A stretch of 64,000 bases of DNA from Nocardioides nematodiphilus (lineage in GTDB: Bacteria > Actinomycetota > Actinomycetes > Propionibacteriales > Nocardioidaceae), in assembly GCF_020216525.1 (NCBI RefSeq), contig NZ_JAIWOY010000012.1:1-64000 (forward strand), in the 5' to 3' direction. A program made the position numbers and the translations under genes. Shown here piece after piece: positions 25,987 through 34,540 of the stretch (positions are counted from its first letter, which is position 1; every line of letters begins with the position of its first letter). The notes under the pieces were generated by a model that was given only the letters and a program-made list of their open reading frames with translations, had not been told where the DNA came from and ran no database searches.

Positions 25987-26923
25987 GGGCGAGGGCCCGC
26001 TCGACCAGGGCCTTGGTGACCGCGCCGAGCGACGTGCCGGCCTGGGTGCAGGCGAACGGGAAGACCGAGGTCTCGGTCGAGCCCGGGGTGACAGCGGTCT
26101 CGAGCAGCACGAAGGACCCGTCGGGGGAGACGATGAAGTCCGAGCGCGACAGGTCGCGCAGGCCCAGCACCCGGTGGGCCGTACGAGCGGTCTCGCGCAG
26201 CTCCTCCAGCAGCTCCTCGGGCAGGCTCGGCACCGACAGCCCGACGAACTCGGCGGTGTAGCGCGCGGCGAAGTCGAACTCGTGGCCCTTGGTGAAGTCG
26301 ATCGCGATCGGGTCCAGCGAGATCAGGCCCTCGTCGCTCTCCAGCACGACCACCGAGACGTCGACGCCCTTGTAGAAGCGCTCGATGAGCGCGTCGTCGT
26401 GGTAGGCGTACGTGCCGACCAGGGCCGACGGCAGCTCGCCGAGGCCGTCGACGCCGCTGACGCCGAGCGCGGACCCGCCCTGCGAGGGCTTCACCACGAC
26501 CCGCTCGCCGAGCCGGTCGAGGACATGCTCCATCAGCGCGGTGGGGCCGATGTCGCGGAAGGTCTGCGCCGACAGGCCGACCGAGTCCGGCACGGGGATC
26601 CCCGCACGGCGCAGGAGCTCGCGTGAGGTGCCCTTGTCGAACGCCACCCGGCAGGCCCGCGACGTGCTGCCCACGAACGGCATGTCGATCAGCTCGAGCA
26701 GGGTCTGGATCTCGCCGTCCTCGCCGAACTGCCCGTGCAGCGCCGGCAGCGCGACGGCCACCTTGTCGCGCTCCAGGTGGTTGAGCAGGTTGCGATCGAA
26801 GTCGTACGCGGCCACGTCGACGCCTTCGGCGCGCAGCTCACGCACCAGGTTGCGGCCCGAGGCCAGCGAGACGTCGCGCTCGTGCGAGAGACCACCGGCG
26901 ATGACGGCGACCAGACCACTCAT
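25982..26923 (-). CDS. Ddl-like ATP-grasp ligase (second paralogue)
   Basis: The 313-residue protein looks like D-Ala-D-Ala ligase: VIAGGLSHERDVSLASGRNL, ALHGQFGEDGEIQTLLEL, VVVKPSQGGSALGVSG, DVSVVVLESDEG and a C-terminal LLETAVTPGSTETSVFP. The last segment differs from the Ddl consensus: the usual N-E-(I/V)-N-T-x-P-G has become LETAVTPG, so the metal-binding Asn is missing although the Glu remains. It is shorter than the ddl product next door and may use other substrates. It is co-oriented with the Lrp-like gene 27 bases upstream. GGAG precedes the ATG. Confidence 0.8.
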   Translation of the reverse strand: MSGLVAVIAGGLSHERDVSLASGRNLVRELRAEGVDVAAYDFDRNLLNHLERDKVAVALPALHGQFGEDGEIQTLLELIDMPFVGSTSRACRVAFDKGTSRELLRRAGIPVPDSVGLSAQTFRDIGPTALMEHVLDRLGERVVVKPSQGGSALGVSGVDGLGELPSALVGTYAYHDDALIERFYKGVDVSVVVLESDEGLISLDPIAIDFTKGHEFDFAARYTAEFVGLSVPSLPEELLEELRETARTAHRVLGLRDLSRSDFIVSPDGSFVLLETAVTPGSTETSVFPFACTQAGTSLGAVTKALVERALAR

Positions 26924-26950
26924 GTACAGCTCCAGATCAGGAAAAGGGGA

Positions 26951-27187
26951 TCAGATGTTGACGACAGGGCAGGTCAGCGTGCGCGTGATGCCCTCGAGCG
27001 TCTGGATCTTGGCGACGACCATCTTGCCGAGCTCGTCGACGGTCTTGGCCTCGGCGCGGACGATCACGTCGTACGGCCCGGTCACGTCGTCGGCCTGCGT
27101 CACGCCCTGGACGGCTGCGATCGCGGTGGCCACCTGAGCGGCCTTGCCGACGTCGGTCTGGATCAAGATGTATGCCTGGACGACCAT
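26951..27187 (-). CDS. Stand-alone Lrp/AsnC ligand-binding (RAM) domain protein
   Basis: The 78-residue protein is a bare RAM domain: VQAYILIQTDVGKAAQVATA, VTGPYDVIVRAEA and the C-terminal ITRTLTCPVVNI. It has no DNA-binding helix-turn-helix. In Lrp proteins this domain binds amino acids and drives oligomerisation. It could sense an amino acid or act as a modifier of full-length Lrp proteins. GGAAGGTGAG lies before the ATG. It is divergent from thiL and upstream of the Ddl-like gene. Confidence 0.88.
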   Translation of the reverse strand: MVVQAYILIQTDVGKAAQVATAIAAVQGVTQADDVTGPYDVIVRAEAKTVDELGKMVVAKIQTLEGITRTLTCPVVNI

Positions 27188-27283
27188 CGTTGCTCACCTT
27201 CCGTCGAGCCGGCCCCGCGCCGGTCCGCCGTTCAACCTATACCGAGCCACCGACAGCGCACACGGTTGGATAGGAGCATGAAC

Positions 27284-28234
27284 ATGGAACAGACGGCTGG
27301 GCAGACCCTCGGGGACCTCGGCGAGTTCGGCCTGATCGGGCAGCTGGTGGCCCACTTCCCCCAGGGTGAGCACGTCCTGGTGGGCCCCGGTGACGACGCC
27401 GCACTGCTGCGGATCAGGCAGGGCCACGTCGTGGTGTCGAGCGATCTGATGGTCGAGGGGCGCCACTTCCGGCGCGATTGGGCCAGCGGGTACGACGTGG
27501 GTCGCCGCGCCGCCGCGCAGAACCTCTCCGACATCAACGCCATGGGCGGCACCGCTCACTCGCTGACCATCGGCCTGGCCGCTCCCGCGGATCTCCCTGC
27601 GTCGTGGGCCCTCGACTTCGCCCAGGGATTCGCCGAGGAGTGCGCCCTCGTCGGCGCGAGCGTGGTCGGCGGTGACATCACGCGCGCCGATCAGGTGGTG
27701 ATCGCGGTGACCGTGATCGGCGCGGTCGCCCAGGCGCCCGTCCTGCGCAGTGGCGCGCGTCCCGGAGACGTGGTCGCCCTCGCGGGCCGGCAGGGCTGGG
27801 CCGCCGGCGGCCTGGCGGTGCTGGGCCGTGGCTTCCGCTCCCCGCGGGTCCTCGTCGACGCGTACCGCCACCCCGAGCCGCCCTACTGGGCCGGCCCCGC
27901 CGCCGCGGCGTCCGGTGCCACCGCGATGATCGACGTCTCCGACGGCCTGCTGTCGGAGTGCGCGCATCTGGGCACCGCCTCCGGCGTCGCGATCGACGTC
28001 CACACAGCGGACCTGGAGGTCCCCGAGCCGCTGCACGCGGTCGCGGCCGCCACCGGGGCGGACCCGATCAGCTTCGTCCTGGGCGGGGGAGACGACCACG
28101 CGCTGCTGGTCACCTTCCCGGCGGGCGCGCCGCTGCCCGAGGGGTTCCGTGTGATCGGCGCCGTCGCTGACGGGGAGGGCGTCACGGTCGACGGCGCTGC
28201 GTACGAGGGCACCACCGGCTGGACCCACTTCTAG
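27284..28234 (+). CDS. thiL: Thiamine-monophosphate kinase
   Basis: The 316-residue protein has LGEFGLIGQL, LVGPGDDAAL, VVSSDLMVEGRHFRRDW, AAAQNLSDINAMGG, VVGGDITRAD, ALAGRQGWAAGGLAVL, AMIDVSDGLLSEC and VLGGGDDHALL, all typical of ThiL. It phosphorylates thiamine monophosphate to the diphosphate. ATG 27284 was preferred because TAGGAG lies 8 bases upstream; the earlier ATG at 27278 is only one base from that site. The stop overlaps the stop of the convergent RDD gene by 3 bases. Confidence 0.95.
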   Translation: MEQTAGQTLGDLGEFGLIGQLVAHFPQGEHVLVGPGDDAALLRIRQGHVVVSSDLMVEGRHFRRDWASGYDVGRRAAAQNLSDINAMGGTAHSLTIGLAAPADLPASWALDFAQGFAEECALVGASVVGGDITRADQVVIAVTVIGAVAQAPVLRSGARPGDVVALAGRQGWAAGGLAVLGRGFRSPRVLVDAYRHPEPPYWAGPAAAASGATAMIDVSDGLLSECAHLGTASGVAIDVHTADLEVPEPLHAVAAATGADPISFVLGGGDDHALLVTFPAGAPLPEGFRVIGAVADGEGVTVDGAAYEGTTGWTHF

Positions 28235-28977
28235 TCGCGGCGTACCCGCACGACGTTGGTGCCGACCAGCTTGTCGTGCAGCGCCTTCCGGTCGCCGTCC
28301 CACGCCGCCCACAGCGGGTTGAGCAGCCCCCAGATCGACATCAGGGCGAGCATCGGGAGCAGCACCGCCCACGAGCCGGAGGCGAGCCCGATCACCTCCA
28401 GGACGATCGGCATCCCCAGGTACGCCGCCCCGCGCGCGATGGCCCGGCCCCACGAGAGCGGACCCGGACGCTCCCGCAGCCGCGTGCGGAGGCCGGTGAT
28501 GAGCTGCCCGGGCGTGCCCCCGCGGTAGTGCAGGAACGCGGCCTGCCCGAGCACGAGGATCACGGCCGGGACGAGGTAGATCCACAGCCGGTCGCGGTAG
28601 ACGTCCAGCAGGTGATGGAAGAACCACGACAGCGCGTGCGGGTCGTCGGCGTCGAGGCGGCGCTGGAACTCGGTGCCGAGCCGGTCCATCTGTCGCTGCA
28701 TCGACATCTGGGCGGGGATGCTGATGACGATGCTGAGCATCGCGCCGAAGACGCTGTCGAGCGCGGTGGCGCCGACCCGGTGCCACCAGCCGGCGAGGGG
28801 CTCGCCGTCGGGCGTGGTCGGCTGGAAGCGCGCGGGCACGGTCCCGTACGCCTGCCCGTACGCCGCAGGCACGACCTGCTGGTGCACATGGCCGGTCCAG
28901 GCGGCGCCGTCCCAGTACCGCAGCATCCCGGGGGCGCCGGACGGATCGGGGAACCAGCCGGCGGGTATCTCGCTCAC
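28231..28977 (-). CDS. DUF2510 / RDD-domain membrane protein
   Basis: The 248-residue protein starts with a DUF2510 motif (PAGWFPDPSGAPGMLRYWDG, AAWTGHVH), common in actinobacterial membrane proteins. An RDD domain follows with at least three membrane helices (about residues 65-90, 130-150 and 180-215) and conserved GWWHRVGATALDSVF and HYRGGTPGQLITGLR. The function is unknown; RDD proteins are linked to ion or solute transport. The GTG start has a TAGTCT box 7 bases upstream. The stop overlaps that of thiL. Confidence 0.82.
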   Translation of the reverse strand: MSEIPAGWFPDPSGAPGMLRYWDGAAWTGHVHQQVVPAAYGQAYGTVPARFQPTTPDGEPLAGWWHRVGATALDSVFGAMLSIVISIPAQMSMQRQMDRLGTEFQRRLDADDPHALSWFFHHLLDVYRDRLWIYLVPAVILVLGQAAFLHYRGGTPGQLITGLRTRLRERPGPLSWGRAIARGAAYLGMPIVLEVIGLASGSWAVLLPMLALMSIWGLLNPLWAAWDGDRKALHDKLVGTNVVRVRRD

Positions 28978-28984
28978 GCGGCTG

Positions 28985-28990
28985 AGACTA
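28985..28990 (-). promoter_or_regulatory. -10 box of the RDD gene (leaderless)
   Basis: TAGTCT on the minus strand is followed by 7 bases and GTG 28977. Confidence 0.5.
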
Positions 28991-29066
28991 TCGAGCAGAA
29001 ACGACGATGGGCGCGGACCCACCGGAGTGGATCCGCGCCCATCGGACGCTGATGTACGTCAGCAGG

Positions 29067-29252
29067 TCAGCGGCTGACCTTGCCGGCCTTGAGGCAGCCG
29101 GTGCAGACGTTGAGGCGCTTCGGGGTGCCGTTGACCGTGGCGCGAACACGCTGGATGTTCGGGTCGAAGCGGCGCTTCGTGATCTTGCGGGACCACGGGC
29201 GGTTGTTGCCGAAGCCCGGCTTCTTGGCGCAGATGTCGCAAACGGCAGCCAC
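29067..29252 (-). CDS. rpmB: 50S ribosomal protein L28
   Basis: The 61-residue protein has the L28 pattern with two CxxC pairs: CDICAKKPGFG and CTGCLKAGK, so it is the zinc-binding form. RRFDPNIQRVRA is also typical. AGGAG lies 9 bases before the GTG. It is divergent from the DAK2 gene; the 194-base gap between them holds both promoters. Confidence 0.96.
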   Translation of the reverse strand: MAAVCDICAKKPGFGNNRPWSRKITKRRFDPNIQRVRATVNGTPKRLNVCTGCLKAGKVSR

Positions 29253-29446
29253 CGTGAACTCCTGAAAAATCGAATGTCTAGGTCTGAGTTGTCACCTGGC
29301 GGACCGACACGGAAGTGCGTCGACCCGGCGCTGGCAACCGAACGAGAGTAGCCGATCGGCGGCCCACGATCGAAATCGCGGCAATCCCCACTACTCTGTG
29401 GGCCTTGCGATCTTACGGTGAAAGACGGGGCGGAGGGACGGTGGCG

Positions 29447-31120
29447 ATGCTGGACCTGGCGGTCATCCGTCGCTTCGCCGGCCTGGTGGCGGACGCCCTG
29501 GGAGAGCATCGCGAGGAGATCGACGGGCTCAACGTCTACCCGGTCCCCGATGCCGACACCGGTACGAACCTCTACCTGACCGCGGCCGCGGCCCGCGACG
29601 CGCTCGCTGCGACCGCCACCGACGACCCGCGCGAGGCGCTCGTGGCGTACGCGCGCGGTGCGCTCCTCGGCGCTCGCGGCAACTCCGGCGTGATCCTCTC
29701 GGAGATGCTGGGGGCGGCGCTGCGCCGCCTCGCCACCGCGGAGGCCGGCGAGCGCTATGCGCTGGTCTTCGCCGACGCGCTCAGGGTCGGCAGCGAGGCC
29801 GCCTACCGCGCGGTCGCCGTCCCGGTCGAGGGCACGATGCTGACGGTGTGCCGACTGGCCGCGGAGGCCGCCTGGGCCGAGGCGCAGCGGCCGGAGACCA
29901 AGACCCGGGACGTGATCGCGGTCGCCGCCCGCTGCGCGCGCATCGCCTTGGAGCAGACGCCGCACCAGCTGCCCCGCCTGGCCGAGGCCGGCGTCGTCGA
30001 CGCCGGCGGGCGCGGGATCAGCGTCCTGCTCGACTCCGTCGACCATGCCCTGACCGGCCGCCGCCCCGCGCCGCTCCCGGCCGTCGTGCGGGCACGCCCC
30101 GCGATGCCGCCCACGCCGCAGGCAGACCTGACCGAGGACGGACCGGCGTACGAGGTGATGTATCTCCTCGACGCCGACGACGTCGCGGTGACCGCCCTGC
30201 GCGCCACGCTCGGCACCCTCGGTGACTCGCTGGTCGTGGTCGGCGGCGACGGGCTGTGGAACGTGCATGTCCACGTCGACGACGTGGGCGCCGCGATCGA
30301 GGCCGGCATCGTCGCCGGCCGCCCCCACCGGGTGAAGGTCACCCACTTCGCCGAGCAGATCAACCGGTACGGCGCGGATCTGACCAGCGCCCCGGGGCAG
30401 GGCCAGAGCCAGGAGCAGGGCCGCGCCATCGCGCCGCGCCCGCCGGCCCCGGTCCCGACCCGTACGGGCCGCGCCGTCGTCGCGGTCGCCGGCGGACCGG
30501 GCCTGGCCGAGCTCTTCGCCGAGGCCGGCGCCGTCGCGGTGGCCTCGCGTCCCACCACCGCGGACCTGATCACCGCGCTCACCGACACGGGTGCCGCCGA
30601 GGTGATCGTGCTGCCCAACGACGAGCGCACCCAGCGCCATGCCGAGGCCGCGGCGCGCACCGTCGAGCTCGATCTCGGCATCAGGGTCGCCGTCATCCCG
30701 ACCGTCGCGCAGGTGCAGGGCGTCGCGGCGCTCGCCGTCCACGACCCGAGCGCGACGTTCGATCGTGATGTGCTCGAGATGACGGCGACCGCCCGCCACA
30801 CCCGGCACGGCGCGATCACCGTCGCCGAGCAGCAGGCCCTCACCACCGCGGGCCCCTGCGCCCCGGGGGACACCCTCGGCGTCATCGATGGCGAGTTCGT
30901 CCGCGTCGGCGGCGACCTGGAGGAGGTCGCGCTCGACGTGCTGGGCCGCCTCATCGGTGCGGGCGGCGAGCTGGTCACCCTCGTCTCCGGCGCCGGCGAC
31001 CCCGAGGGGGCGCTGGCGGCCGCGGTCGAGGCCTGGGTCGCCGAGCACCACCACCTCGTCGACGTCGTCACCTACGACGGAGGTCAGGCCCGCTACCCGC
31101 TGCTGGTGGCGGTCGAGTGA
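29447..31120 (+). CDS. DAK2-domain protein (FakA/YloV family)
   Basis: The 557-residue protein has an N-terminal DAK2 kinase domain (about residues 10-200: LNVYPVPDADTGTNLYLT, GARGNSGVILSEML, PVEGTMLTVCRLAAEAAW, DAGGRGISVLLDS) and a C-terminal DegV-like region (about 330-555: LPNDERTQRHAEAAAR). In Firmicutes this protein (FakA) phosphorylates fatty acids held by FakB. In actinobacteria it is regularly found before recG, as here. GGAGGG lies 9 bases before ATG 29447; a GTG two codons earlier is possible. The stop overlaps the recG start. Confidence 0.88.
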   Translation: MLDLAVIRRFAGLVADALGEHREEIDGLNVYPVPDADTGTNLYLTAAAARDALAATATDDPREALVAYARGALLGARGNSGVILSEMLGAALRRLATAEAGERYALVFADALRVGSEAAYRAVAVPVEGTMLTVCRLAAEAAWAEAQRPETKTRDVIAVAARCARIALEQTPHQLPRLAEAGVVDAGGRGISVLLDSVDHALTGRRPAPLPAVVRARPAMPPTPQADLTEDGPAYEVMYLLDADDVAVTALRATLGTLGDSLVVVGGDGLWNVHVHVDDVGAAIEAGIVAGRPHRVKVTHFAEQINRYGADLTSAPGQGQSQEQGRAIAPRPPAPVPTRTGRAVVAVAGGPGLAELFAEAGAVAVASRPTTADLITALTDTGAAEVIVLPNDERTQRHAEAAARTVELDLGIRVAVIPTVAQVQGVAALAVHDPSATFDRDVLEMTATARHTRHGAITVAEQQALTTAGPCAPGDTLGVIDGEFVRVGGDLEEVALDVLGRLIGAGGELVTLVSGAGDPEGALAAAVEAWVAEHHHLVDVVTYDGGQARYPLLVAVE

Positions 31121-33366
31121 TCACTCTCGACTCGCCCGTCCAGGCGGTCCTCGGCGACAACAAGAAGGCCGAGAAGATCGTCACCGGGCTCAAGCTCCGC
31201 ACGGTCGGCGACCTGCTCCACCACTTCCCGCGCCGGTATCTCAACACCGCCAAGCTCACCTCGGTCGCGGATCTCCAGGAAGGGCTAATGCTCACCGTCC
31301 TGGGCGAGATCGTCGACAGCAAGGTGGCGACCTACTCCGATCGGAAGACCGGGAGGACGGCGTACCGGGTCGAGGCTCTTCTCCAGACCGACGGGCCGCG
31401 GCTCTCGATGACGTTCTTCCTCAAGAAGCCCTGGTACGCCGACCACTACCAGCGCATGCTCGCTCCCGGCACCCGCGGCGTCTTCATCGGCAAAGCCGGC
31501 ACGTTCAACAACCGCTGGCAGCTGACGCACCCGCAGATGGTCCTCTTCGGCAACGCCGACGACGGCGCTCAGGTCCCGGACGACGCCGCGATGACGATCG
31601 AGGCGCTCACTGACGTCTTCCCGATCTACCCGCTCACGGCCGGCGTGCTGTCGTGGGACCTCCAGCGCGCGATCCGGTTCGCCCGGGAGGTCGTCACGGG
31701 CATCGAGGACCCGCTTCCCGACCATCTCAAGCAGGCCTATCAGATCCTCGACCTGCGCGAGGCCTTCGACCAGATCCACCAGCCCGCCTCCTTCGAGGAG
31801 GTCGAGGCGGCCCAGCGCCGCTTCCGGTTCGCGGAGGCGGTCACGCTCCAGCTCGTGCTCGGGCGGCGCCGGCGCGCGCTCCAGGCGCAGGGCGCGCAGG
31901 CTCGTACGGGCGGCGCGGGCGATCTGCTGGAGCGCTTCGACGCGACCCTGCCCTTCACCCTGACCGCGGGCCAACGCCAGGTGGGGGAGGAGATCGAGCG
32001 CGACCTCGCCCAGCCCCGTCCGATGAACCGCCTGCTCCAGGGCGAGGTCGGGTCCGGCAAGACGCTGGTCGCGCTGCGCGCGATGCTCAAGGTCGTCGAC
32101 TCCGGTGGCCAGGCCGCCCTGCTCGCCCCCACCGAGGTGCTCGCCCAGCAGCACTACCGGTCGATCAACGCCATGCTCGCCGCAGTCAATGGGGGGAGTC
32201 TCGTCGCGGGTGGCCTGCTCGGCGGCGGCACCACCGTCGAGCTGCTCACCGGCTCGATGACCAAGGCCCAGCGCACCGAGCCGCTGAGCCGGATCGCGAT
32301 CGGCGAGGCCGGCATCGTCATCGGCACCCACGCCCTGCTCCAGGACAAGGTCATCTTCGACGACCTCGGCCTCGTGGTGGTCGACGAGCAGCACCGGTTC
32401 GGCGTCGAGCAGCGCGCCGCGCTGACCGACAAGGCCGGCGCCCCGCCGCACGTCCTGGTCATGACCGCGACCCCGATCCCGCGCACCGTCGCGATGACCG
32501 TCTTCGGTGACCTCGAGGTCTCCACCCTCACCGAGCTGCCCGCGGGCCGAGCCCCGATCCAGACCAACCTCGTCCCGCTGTCCGAGCGGCCGCAGTGGAT
32601 CGACCGCGTGTGGGAGCGGGTCCGCGAGGAGGTCGGCAAAGGCCATCAGGCGTACGTCGTCGCGCCCCGCATCAGCGGCGACGACGCCGAGCAGGGGGAG
32701 ACCGACGCCGTCGACCTGGACGAGGACGGCAACCCGATCAAGGAGCCGTCCCGGCCGCTCGCCGCGGTCACCGAGCTCGCCGCGGAGCTGAGCGCCGGAC
32801 CGCTGCACGGCCTGCGGGTGGCCCTCCTGCACGGCAGGCTGCCGCCCGAGGAGAAGGAGCGCACCATGCGCGCCTTCGCCGCCGGCGAGATCGACGTGCT
32901 CGTGTCCACGACGGTCATCGAGGTCGGTGTCGACGTCGCCAACGCGACCGCGATGGTGATCGTCGACGCCGAGCGCTTCGGCGTCTCCCAGCTCCACCAG
33001 CTGCGCGGCCGGGTCGGTCGTGGCGGCCTCCCGGGCCTGTGCCTCCTGGTCTCGCACGCCTCGTACGACACGCCCGCACGGGCGCGACTGGATGCGGTGG
33101 CGAGCACCACCGACGGCTTCGTGCTCTCCCAGGTCGACCTGGAGCTGCGCCGCGAGGGCGACGTCCTCGGCGCCAACCAGTCGGGCGGCCGCTCCAGCCT
33201 ACGCAACCTCCGCGTCCTGCGTGACGAGGAGACGATCGTGGAGGCCCGTGCCGCAGCCGCGGAGCTCTTGGACAAAGATGTGGACCTGCGTCACGCTCCG
33301 CGACTCGCGGCGGTGGTGCACGAGATCGAGAACAGCATCCAAGCCGAGTACATGGAGAAGTCGTGA
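31117..33366 (+). CDS. recG: ATP-dependent DNA helicase RecG
   Basis: The 749-residue protein has the wedge domain (about residues 1-180: LKLRTVGDLLHHFPRRY), a helicase core with Walker A LLQGEVGSGKTLVAL, the DEQH box VVVDEQHRFGVEQRAAL, MTATPIPRTVAMTVFGDL, and motif VI HQLRGRVGRGG. It remodels stalled replication forks and branched DNA. The GTG start overlaps the DAK2 stop by 4 bases, and its stop overlaps the rsmD start. Confidence 0.97.
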   Translation: MITLDSPVQAVLGDNKKAEKIVTGLKLRTVGDLLHHFPRRYLNTAKLTSVADLQEGLMLTVLGEIVDSKVATYSDRKTGRTAYRVEALLQTDGPRLSMTFFLKKPWYADHYQRMLAPGTRGVFIGKAGTFNNRWQLTHPQMVLFGNADDGAQVPDDAAMTIEALTDVFPIYPLTAGVLSWDLQRAIRFAREVVTGIEDPLPDHLKQAYQILDLREAFDQIHQPASFEEVEAAQRRFRFAEAVTLQLVLGRRRRALQAQGAQARTGGAGDLLERFDATLPFTLTAGQRQVGEEIERDLAQPRPMNRLLQGEVGSGKTLVALRAMLKVVDSGGQAALLAPTEVLAQQHYRSINAMLAAVNGGSLVAGGLLGGGTTVELLTGSMTKAQRTEPLSRIAIGEAGIVIGTHALLQDKVIFDDLGLVVVDEQHRFGVEQRAALTDKAGAPPHVLVMTATPIPRTVAMTVFGDLEVSTLTELPAGRAPIQTNLVPLSERPQWIDRVWERVREEVGKGHQAYVVAPRISGDDAEQGETDAVDLDEDGNPIKEPSRPLAAVTELAAELSAGPLHGLRVALLHGRLPPEEKERTMRAFAAGEIDVLVSTTVIEVGVDVANATAMVIVDAERFGVSQLHQLRGRVGRGGLPGLCLLVSHASYDTPARARLDAVASTTDGFVLSQVDLELRREGDVLGANQSGGRSSLRNLRVLRDEETIVEARAAAAELLDKDVDLRHAPRLAAVVHEIENSIQAEYMEKS

Positions 33367-33935
33367 CGCGGATCATCGGGGGTGCCGCGGGCGGACGTCG
33401 CCTCACCACGCCACGTGGCGCCCGGACCAGGCCCACGAGCGACCGGGTGCGCGAGGCGCTGTTCTCGGCGATCGAGTCGTGGTGCGGCTCCCTGCAGGGC
33501 CTGCGGTTCCTCGACCTCTACGCCGGCAGCGGCGCCGTGGGACTCGAGGCCTGGTCGCGCGGTGCCGGCATCGTGACGATGGTCGAGCAGGACAAGAAGA
33601 CCGCTGCGCTCATCGCCACCAACGCCGCCACCATCGGCTTCCCGCGCGCCAACGTCATCGCGACCGCGGTCTCCACCGCGCTCGCCAAACCACCGATGGC
33701 TCCGTACGACATCGTCTTCCTCGACCCGCCCTATCCGCTCACCGAGGAGGCGCTCGCCGCCGACCTCGCTGCACTGGCGCACAACGACTGGCTGGTGCCG
33801 GGCGCGCTGGTGGTCGTCGAGCGTGGCTCGCGCAGTCCGGAGCCGACCTGGCCGGACGTGATCGAGGACATCCGGAGCAAGAAGTACGGCGAGACCACGC
33901 TTTGGTACGGTCACGCAGCAACCCCGAGCTCCTGA
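33363..33935 (+). CDS. rsmD: 16S rRNA (guanine966-N2)-methyltransferase
   Basis: The 190-residue protein begins with RIIGGAAGGRRL and has the SAM-binding FLDLYAGSGAVGLEAWSRGA and the catalytic DPPY motif (VFLDPPYPL). It methylates 16S rRNA. GTG start overlaps the recG stop; coaD follows after 22 bases. Confidence 0.95.
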   Translation: MTRIIGGAAGGRRLTTPRGARTRPTSDRVREALFSAIESWCGSLQGLRFLDLYAGSGAVGLEAWSRGAGIVTMVEQDKKTAALIATNAATIGFPRANVIATAVSTALAKPPMAPYDIVFLDPPYPLTEEALAADLAALAHNDWLVPGALVVVERGSRSPEPTWPDVIEDIRSKKYGETTLWYGHAATPSS

Positions 33936-33957
33936 CTCGACCCCCTGGAGGACCGAG

Positions 33958-34437
33958 ATGCGCCGTGCCGTCTGCCCGGGCTCGTTCGACCCGGTGACCA
34001 ACGGTCACATCGACATCTTCCGCCGCGCCTCGCGGCTCTTCGACGAGGTCGTGGTCGCCACCGGCACCAACATCTCCAAGAGCCGGCTCTTCTCGCCCGA
34101 CGAGCGGATCGCGATGCTGGAGGAGGCGACCGCTGACCTCCCGAACGTCCGGGTCGAGGGGTTCACCGGGCTGATCGTGGACTTCTGCCGTGAGATCGGC
34201 GCGGTCGCGATCGTGAAGGGCATCCGCGGCGCGACGGACTATGAGTACGAGCTGCCGATGGCGCAGATGAACGTGCACCTCACCGGCGTCGAGACGGTCT
34301 TCCTGCCGGGCGCGACGACGAACGTCTTCGTCTCCTCCAGCCTCATCAAGGAGGTCTCCGCGTTCGGCGGCGACGTGTCCACCTTCGTGCCCCCGTACGT
34401 CGTGGCGGCGCTCGCGGAGAAGCACGCCTCTCACTAG
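33958..34437 (+). CDS. coaD: Phosphopantetheine adenylyltransferase
   Basis: The 159-residue protein has the TNGH form of the (H/T)xGH nucleotidyltransferase motif (CPGSFDPVTNGHIDIFRRA), KGIRGATDYEYE and VSSSLIKEVSAFGGD. It makes dephospho-CoA from phosphopantetheine and ATP. GGAGG lies 7 bases before the ATG. Confidence 0.97.
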   Translation: MRRAVCPGSFDPVTNGHIDIFRRASRLFDEVVVATGTNISKSRLFSPDERIAMLEEATADLPNVRVEGFTGLIVDFCREIGAVAIVKGIRGATDYEYELPMAQMNVHLTGVETVFLPGATTNVFVSSSLIKEVSAFGGDVSTFVPPYVVAALAEKHASH

Positions 34438-34474
34438 TCCCCGCCTAGCCGCTGCGCGGCTGGCTCGCGCGCTC

Positions 34475-34534
34475 GCGGCCAGCGCCTGATCTCGTCCCTC
34501 GTTCGCGCTGTCGCTCGCTTACTCGCCTAAACTC
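34475..34534 (+). promoter_or_regulatory. Upstream element of the DUF177 gene, similar to that of ddl
   Basis: Matches 24011-24070 (upstream of ddl) at about 70 percent over 60 bases with no gap. It contains CGCCTGA, CCTCG and a TAAACT -10 box at 34528-34533, placed 7 bases before the GTG. Confidence 0.5.
34528..34533 (+). promoter_or_regulatory. -10 box of the DUF177 gene (leaderless)
   Basis: TAAACT is followed by 7 bases and GTG 34541. Confidence 0.6.
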
Positions 34535-34540
34535 AGGCCC

